Below are positions 4,726 through 9,504 of a DNA stretch of 9,504 bases, one piece after another (positions within the stretch are counted from its first letter, which is position 1; the number at the start of each line of letters is the position of its first letter). The position numbers and the translations under genes are program-made. Below the pieces are notes generated by a model. It was not told the origin of the DNA, did not search any database, and worked only from the letters and a program-made list of their open reading frames with translations. This stretch comes from Planctomycetota bacterium (GTDB lineage Bacteria > Planctomycetota > Phycisphaerae > WQYP01): NCBI GenBank assembly GCA_021809365.1, contig JAKBAC010000133.1:1-9504 (forward strand), in the 5' to 3' direction.

Positions 4726-7371
4726 TCACTTCCCCGCCGCATCCAGCAGCGGGGTTTCGTCGTCTTTGTCTTCGGGGGCGACGCGGGCGACGTTGACCAG
4801 GATGTCGCCTTCATCCAGGCGGATCAGGCGGACGCCCTGGGTTGCCCGGCCCATTTCACGCAGTTCGCCCGTAACGCCGATGCGCACCACCTGTCCATTG
4901 CGGGTGATCATCATGAGTTCATCAGCGTCATTGACCGGCTTGACCGAGACTACCGCGCCGTTGCGATCCGTGGTGCGGATGTTGATAACGCCTTTGCCGC
5001 CGCGATGGGTCAGGCGGTATTCTTCCACACGCGTGCGTTTGCCGTAGCCGTGCTCACAGGCGGTCAATAGTGTGACCTGATTGTCGCCATGATCCAGCCC
5101 CTGCGGCACAATGACCATTTCCACAATGGCGTCGTCTTGATCCAGTTCCACGCCTTTGACACCACCGGCCTGCCGGCCCATGTCGCGCACTTCGGTTTCC
5201 TCGAAGCGCACCGCCATGCCGCCGCGGGTGGCCAGGACAATCTGATCCTTACCGTTGGTAACACCCACGCCAATTACGCTATCGCCTTTATCCAAACCAA
5301 TGGCAATAATGCCGCGCTTCATGGGGTTTCCATACGCCTTTAGAAGCGTTTTCTTGATGATGCCCTTGGCGGTGGTCATGACCAGATGCTTGGCTTCATC
5401 CGAGAAATCGCGCACGACCAGAACCGCAGCGAGTTTTTCATCCGCCTGCATTTCCACCAGATTGGCAATAGATCGGCCTTTGCTTTGCCGACTCATCTGC
5501 GGTACGTCATAAACCTTATGCCAATAGCACCGGCCCAAGTTGGTGAAGAACATCAGGTAATCATGTGTGGAACCGATGAAAAGATGTTCAATAAAATCGC
5601 CTTCCTTGGAATCCGCCCCCACAATACCGCGCCCGCCCCGGCCCTGTTTGCGATACGTATCCAGCGGCATGCGCTTGATATATCCCTCGTGGCTGATGGT
5701 GACCACCACCTGCTCATCGGCGATCAGGTCTTCGATGTTGATATCGGTGGCATCGTTGGTGATTTGTGTCCGGCGTTCATCGCCAAACTTTTCTTTTAAT
5801 TCAATGGTGTCTTCCCGGATAATATCCAGCACACGTTTTTCATCGCTGAGAATCAACTCAAAATCTTCAATTTCACCCACGAGTTTGTTGTATTCCTCGG
5901 TGAGTTTGTCAATTTCCAGACCCACCAGGCGTTGCAACTGCATGGATAGAATCGCATCGGCCTGTGCCGACGACAGCAACATGCCGCCCAGTTCCGCTGT
6001 GGTTTGATCAATGCGTTTCTTAAACGCTTTGGGAATGGCGGCCTTCCAGGTCAGCGCTTCATCAATGGTAAAGCGCTTACGCATGAGGTTCGCTTTGGCG
6101 GTGGGGACATCCGGGCTGATTTTGCGGTTGCGCAACAGCTCAATAATGCCCATGACTTCAATTTTTCCGCCGGTGGATTTGCCGTTGACTTCTTCCGTGT
6201 GAATATCCGCCAATGCCAGAATCAAGCCTTCCAGAATATGGGCGCGTTGCCGGGCTTTTTTCAGGCGAAACGCGGTTCTGCGGCGAATGACTTCCTTGCG
6301 GTGCAGAATAAACTGCTCAATCATATCGCGGATGCTTAGCGTGCGCGGCTGCCGATTCACCAGGGCAATATTAATAATGGAAATGGTGCTTTGCAGCGGC
6401 GTGTACTGGTACAGCTGATTGATAACCACATTGGGGTCCGCATCACGCTTCAGTTCCACCACCACGCGCACCGCGTGCTCCCGATCCGATTCATCACGCA
6501 CATCGGAAATGTCTTTGATCTGCTCTTCTTTTACGCGTTCCGCGATCGATTCAATAATGGTTTTCTTCAAAACCTGATACGGAATTTCTGTAATGACAAT
6601 TTGTTCTTTGCCGCCTTTGAGCTGTTCGGTATGCACTCTGCCGCGCACGGTTACCTTGCCGCGGCCGGTCTCGTAACCATCGACAATGCCGGATCGCCCG
6701 CAGATTACGCCGCCGGTGGGGAAGTCCGGGCCTTTAATGATTTTCATGAGATCGCGCACAGTGGTGGTGGGTTCATCAATCATTTTAATGATGCCGTCAC
6801 ACACTTCGCGCAAATTATGCGGCGGCAGACTTGTGGCCATGCCCACCGCGATGCCCTGCGATCCGTTCACCAGGAGGTTGGGAAATTTGCTGGGCAGGAC
6901 GGTTGGCTCCATCCGGACTTCATCATAGTTGGGGATGAAATCAACAGTATCTTCCTTCAAATCCTCCATCATTTCCGCTGCCGCTTCGGCCATGCGGGCT
7001 TCGGTGTACCGCATGGCGGCCGGTGGATCACCATCCAGTGAACCAAAGTTTCCCTGTCCGTCCACCAGCAGGTGCCGCATGTTCCAACTTTGGGCCATAC
7101 GCACCAGCGTGGGATAAATGACCGCTTCACCGTGGGGGTGATAATTTCCCGAGGTATCGCCGGCGATTTTGGCGCATTTACGATGTTTCGAGCGAGGCCC
7201 AAGCTGTAAATCATTCATCGCCACAAGAATTCGCCGCTGCGATGGCTTGAGGCCATCGCGAACATCCGGCAGAGCACGATCCATAATCGTGCTCATGGCA
7301 TAGGTCAGGTAACTTTCGGAAAGTTCCGTTTCAATTTGCAGATCCGTTATCCGGGATTCATTTTCGAGCAT
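4726..7371 (-). CDS. gyrA: DNA gyrase subunit A
   Basis: This is the breakage-reunion subunit of DNA gyrase, which with GyrB introduces negative supercoils using ATP. The whole 881-residue protein is present, normal for GyrA. The N-terminal winged helix and tower contain SYLTYAMSTIMDRALPDVRDG (20-40), the quinolone-region helix HPHGEAVIYPTLVRMAQ (78-94), and the catalytic Y122 in AAMRYTEARM, at the same number as in E. coli. IAVGMATSLPPHN (174-186) and QLQRLVGLE (478-486) are further family marks. The C-terminal beta-pinwheel has THRGGKGV near 788-795, corresponding to the GyrA box (QRRGGKG) that separates gyrase from topoisomerase IV. Residues 83 and 87 are Ala and Pro rather than the E. coli Ser and Asp. 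Compared with B. subtilis GyrA there is extra sequence near 391-404 and 430-466. The start at 7371 has AGAGGA about 9 nt upstream. It is divergent from comEC. Confidence 0.98.
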   Translation of the reverse strand: MLENESRITDLQIETELSESYLTYAMSTIMDRALPDVRDGLKPSQRRILVAMNDLQLGPRSKHRKCAKIAGDTSGNYHPHGEAVIYPTLVRMAQSWNMRHLLVDGQGNFGSLDGDPPAAMRYTEARMAEAAAEMMEDLKEDTVDFIPNYDEVRMEPTVLPSKFPNLLVNGSQGIAVGMATSLPPHNLREVCDGIIKMIDEPTTTVRDLMKIIKGPDFPTGGVICGRSGIVDGYETGRGKVTVRGRVHTEQLKGGKEQIVITEIPYQVLKKTIIESIAERVKEEQIKDISDVRDESDREHAVRVVVELKRDADPNVVINQLYQYTPLQSTISIINIALVNRQPRTLSIRDMIEQFILHRKEVIRRRTAFRLKKARQRAHILEGLILALADIHTEEVNGKSTGGKIEVMGIIELLRNRKISPDVPTAKANLMRKRFTIDEALTWKAAIPKAFKKRIDQTTAELGGMLLSSAQADAILSMQLQRLVGLEIDKLTEEYNKLVGEIEDFELILSDEKRVLDIIREDTIELKEKFGDERRTQITNDATDINIEDLIADEQVVVTISHEGYIKRMPLDTYRKQGRGGRGIVGADSKEGDFIEHLFIGSTHDYLMFFTNLGRCYWHKVYDVPQMSRQSKGRSIANLVEMQADEKLAAVLVVRDFSDEAKHLVMTTAKGIIKKTLLKAYGNPMKRGIIAIGLDKGDSVIGVGVTNGKDQIVLATRGGMAVRFEETEVRDMGRQAGGVKGVELDQDDAIVEMVIVPQGLDHGDNQVTLLTACEHGYGKRTRVEEYRLTHRGGKGVINIRTTDRNGAVVSVKPVNDADELMMITRNGQVVRIGVTGELREMGRATQGVRLIRLDEGDILVNVARVAPEDKDDETPLLDAAGK

Positions 7372-7452
7372 TCTGGTGTTCCTCTACCGTTTATTTTGCG
7401 TGGCGTCCGTCGCCGTGGGGGCGGCCAACTCCAGCCGCAATTGAATATCATT

Positions 7453-7458
7453 ATTTTA
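7453..7458 (-). promoter_or_regulatory. Candidate extended -10 promoter for gyrA
   Basis: On the minus strand TAAAAT (7453-7458) is preceded by TGG, forming TGnTAAAAT, about 80 bp upstream of the gyrA ATG in an AT-rich patch of an otherwise GC-rich gap. No -35 match is evident. The same TGG-plus-TAxAAT design occurs upstream of the HNH gene. Confidence 0.35.
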
Positions 7459-7497
7459 CCATAAAATTCTCTCTTGTGGCCACTGGCGGGAAGGTGC

Positions 7498-7515
7498 GCA
7501 AGCGTCATCGTTTGC
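7498..7515. other. Short perfect-length hairpin in the gyrA-comEC gap
   Basis: GCAAGCG-TCAT-CGTTTGC forms a 7-bp stem (one G-T wobble) with a 4-nt loop. It lies between the candidate promoters of the two divergent genes. It has no following T-tract, so it is not a typical terminator. It could be an operator-like inverted repeat or chance. Confidence 0.3.
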
Positions 7516-7559
7516 AGACAATGGAATTGCCGACTCTTGCCCCCGTGGCCCACCCGGCA

Positions 7560-7587
7560 TTGACAAGCTTTTTTTTTCCGTCAACAT
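7560..7587 (+). promoter_or_regulatory. Weak promoter candidate for comEC
   Basis: A perfect TTGACA (7560-7565) is followed after 16 bp by CAACAT (7582-7587), a poor -10 that keeps only the A at position 2, the A at position 5 and the final T. Between them lies a run of nine T residues (7569-7577). It is 56 bp before the proposed TTG start. The rest of the gap 7386-7642 holds no recognisable gene. Confidence 0.3.
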
Positions 7588-7632
7588 GGCGGGTACCTGA
7601 ATCAGGAAGTATGACTTTACGCCCGCATCGGC

Positions 7633-7637
7633 AAGGG
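7633..7637 (+). promoter_or_regulatory. Shine-Dalgarno supporting a TTG start of comEC
   Basis: AAGGG lies 5 nt before the TTG at 7643. The comEC frame is open only from a TGA at 7598, has no ATG until 7700, and the sequence before 7700 has no ribosome-binding site. Confidence 0.55.
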
Positions 7638-7642
7638 ATGAA

Positions 7643-9504
7643 TTGGAACCCGTCGTAATAGATCATCCGCATCCGAAAAAGTGGTTGTACACCGATCCTA
7701 TGGTCCTTGTGGCGGCACTGTTTATCGGTGGAATTATCTTCGGGCGATACATCAATCCGCCGATGGCTGCGGTCTGGATTACCGCCGTCGGATGTTTTAC
7801 TGCCGCGATATTACTGTTTCTGGGAACGGCTTTTGTCCCGGCCCCGCGCACGGGCCTAAAACAGTCGGTACCCGGCGGAACCGCTATTTCGGCCAAGACC
7901 AACCGGTTGGGGTCTCAAGGGGCGTATAATTATCCGCAACTGGCACGGTACCTGGCATGGCTATTAATGGCTTTAACTCTCGTGGCCGTCGGAGTGGCCC
8001 GCTGGCAGATCAATCAGCACCGACTGGCAAGCAACAGCATCGCCCGCGCCGCACCTGTGCACGGACGCAGGTTTATCACCGCCCGGATGCTTATTATTTC
8101 CGAACCGGAATTTCATCCTGCTCCGCCGCGTGGCATTTTGTTTTCCGCAGTGGGGCCTTCCACCACATTTTTCGCCCGTGTGACCGCCACGCGCGTCAAG
8201 CATCACTGGTTACCGGCCACCGGAAATGTGGTTGTGCGCGTGCCGGGATATCTGCCGGCGTTGCGCAATAATCAGTACGTTGCATTGACCGGCTGGCTGT
8301 CGCGACCGCCCATGGCAGAAAATCCGGGCGGCTTTAACTATCGCCAATATCTAAGTGCATTTAGAGTCTTTGCGGAACTCTCGGCATCGCAGGTGGAACA
8401 AATCCATGTCCTTTCCAGGAAGCAAACGCTATTTCCTCTGAGCGGTTGGCTGGACGCCTGGAGATCGCACCTGCGCAAAAGGTTGATCGCGGATCATCCG
8501 AAAAATCAGCGCACGGACGGTTATGCACTTATTGCGCTGCTGCTGGGGTATCGTGATCCCGCTATCCGTCCGCTGGCCAGAGCCTTCTCCCGAGCCGGTG
8601 CGGCTCATCTGCTGGCGCTGTCGGGGATGCACGTTGTCATTATTGCCGCCGCGATCTGGTTGCTGTTAAAGTTCTTTATTCACCGCCCGCGCTATCGCGC
8701 TTTAGCCACTCTTATTCTTGTATTTATTTATATGCTTATGACACCATGCGGGCCCCCTGTAGTCCGCGCTGCCGTCGGAACCGGTCTGGTGCTGATGTCC
8801 TGGATGTTGGGGCGACCGGTCCGGGCATTGAATATTCTGGCCACGACGGCGCTGGTTGTCACGCTGTGGCGGCCTGCGGAATTATTTCAGCCGCCGTTTC
8901 AGCTTAGTTTCATCGTCACACTTGGACTTATTCTCCTGGCCCACCGGGTGCATCGGGTGCTTTTTCACGCCTGGCTTACCCGGCAGGGAGATATCGCCCG
9001 AGCGATCGGCAGTCGCTGGGCACTGTTAAAAGTCAGCGTCTTGGCCTGGCTTGCGGCCATTACCACCGCCAATATGGTTGGGTCGTTTGTCGCGTTGCCG
9101 CTGGTCGCGTACCACTACAATCAGTTTAATCCGCTGGCGATCATCAACGGCCTGATCCTGTTGCCTCTGGTGGCGGCGGCACTGATCGCCGGCCTGATTG
9201 AAATGGCGGCGGGCTTCGGTTCTTCAACGCTGGGTCATGCCGCCGCGATGGTAGCGGGCCCGGTCGCCCACGCATTGGCCTGGACGGTAACGCATCTGGC
9301 GGCACTGCCGGGCAGCGAAATTATCGTGCGATCTCCACCGATTATCCTGGTTCTTTTGTTTTTTACGATTCTCCTGGCGTGGATGTTCCGCCGAAATATG
9401 CGACTGTCGCGCTGGGCTATCGCCGGCGCGTTGGCATGTTGGGCAGCGGGCTGCGGCGTCTGGTATACCGCTGCCAAAAATAATAATGTACATATATTGA
9501 TATT
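7643..9504 (+). CDS. comEC: ComEC/Rec2 DNA-uptake channel (5' part)
   Basis: This inner-membrane channel carries single-stranded DNA into the cytoplasm during natural transformation. About 620 codons are visible; the frame runs off the right edge, so the usual C-terminal metallo-beta-lactamase-like domain would lie outside. N-terminal membrane segments are MVLVAALFIGGIIFG (20-34), a second at about 43-65, and LARYLAWLLMALTLVAVGVA (100-119). A soluble OB-like domain (DUF4131 type) follows, about 130-260, ending with NPGGFNYRQYL (227-237), a typical ComEC mark. The competence domain then begins, with HLLALSGMHVVIIAA from residue 322, PVVRAAVG, and FQLSF at 419-423, followed by several further membrane helices. 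The TTG at 7643 is chosen as start for its ribosome-binding site; ATG at 7700 would remove 19 polar residues. It is divergent from gyrA. Other competence genes are not in view, so actual DNA uptake is not shown. Confidence 0.93.
   Translation, partial: MEPVVIDHPHPKKWLYTDPMVLVAALFIGGIIFGRYINPPMAAVWITAVGCFTAAILLFLGTAFVPAPRTGLKQSVPGGTAISAKTNRLGSQGAYNYPQLARYLAWLLMALTLVAVGVARWQINQHRLASNSIARAAPVHGRRFITARMLIISEPEFHPAPPRGILFSAVGPSTTFFARVTATRVKHHWLPATGNVVVRVPGYLPALRNNQYVALTGWLSRPPMAENPGGFNYRQYLSAFRVFAELSASQVEQIHVLSRKQTLFPLSGWLDAWRSHLRKRLIADHPKNQRTDGYALIALLLGYRDPAIRPLARAFSRAGAAHLLALSGMHVVIIAAAIWLLLKFFIHRPRYRALATLILVFIYMLMTPCGPPVVRAAVGTGLVLMSWMLGRPVRALNILATTALVVTLWRPAELFQPPFQLSFIVTLGLILLAHRVHRVLFHAWLTRQGDIARAIGSRWALLKVSVLAWLAAITTANMVGSFVALPLVAYHYNQFNPLAIINGLILLPLVAAALIAGLIEMAAGFGSSTLGHAAAMVAGPVAHALAWTVTHLAALPGSEIIVRSPPIILVLLFFTILLAWMFRRNMRLSRWAIAGALACWAAGCGVWYTAAKNNNVHILI

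Noticed and set aside
6391..7041. Long plus-strand open frame of 216 codons inside gyrA
   Set aside because: It lies antisense to a clearly conserved part of gyrA and its protein (His, Asn and Phe rich) looks like a reverse-strand shadow.
7638..7660. ATG at 7638 as the comEC start
   Set aside because: It is in another frame and reaches a TAA after six codons; the comEC frame begins with the TTG five bases later.
1..9504. CRISPR arrays, tRNA genes, insertion sequences or terminal inverted repeats
   Set aside because: No repeat-spacer periodicity, tRNA-like cloverleaf, transposase or matching inverted ends were seen when reading both strands.

Overview
This is a gene-dense bacterial chromosomal segment of moderate GC, roughly 53-55% by eye. 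It carries core genes at both ends and a small accessory block in the middle. The ClpP N-terminal style, the GyrA motif HGEAVIYPTLVRMAQ and the small uncharacterised proteins remind me of Planctomycetota (perhaps Phycisphaerae). That placement rests on memory of family sequences, not on a search, and should be treated as tentative.

Layout, left to right. (1) Positions 1-480, minus: the first 160 codons of a ClpP serine protease subunit, cut by the window edge. (2) 595-1722, minus: an aldo/keto reductase with an intact catalytic tetrad and an unusual C-terminal tail. (3) 1860-3711, minus: a compact cluster. Its first gene encodes a 309-residue protein with an Asp...Glu-x-Glu restriction-endonuclease-like C-terminal domain. 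This overlaps by 20 bp a 77-residue small protein; next comes a doubtful third frame and then a 158-residue protein. (4) 3870-4595, plus: a winged-helix plus HNH endonuclease, transcribed divergently from the cluster. An extended -10 promoter candidate (TGGTATAAT) lies between them. (5) 4726-7371, minus: gyrA, complete, 881 codons, convergent with the HNH gene. (6) 7643-9504, plus: the first about 620 codons of comEC/rec2, the DNA-uptake channel, probably started at a TTG codon and cut by the right edge.

How the parts may work together: ClpP (proteolysis), GyrA (supercoiling) and ComEC (DNA import) are independent housekeeping or competence functions. The 1860-4595 block looks like a small defence-type island between them. 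It has two nuclease-like proteins on opposite strands and small uncharacterised companions, with no DNA methyltransferase, transposase, integrase or tRNA visible in the window. This suggests a modification-dependent or methyltransferase-independent nuclease pair rather than a classical restriction-modification pair, but that is inference from domain make-up and neighbourhood. I see no RNA genes, CRISPR arrays or insertion sequences.
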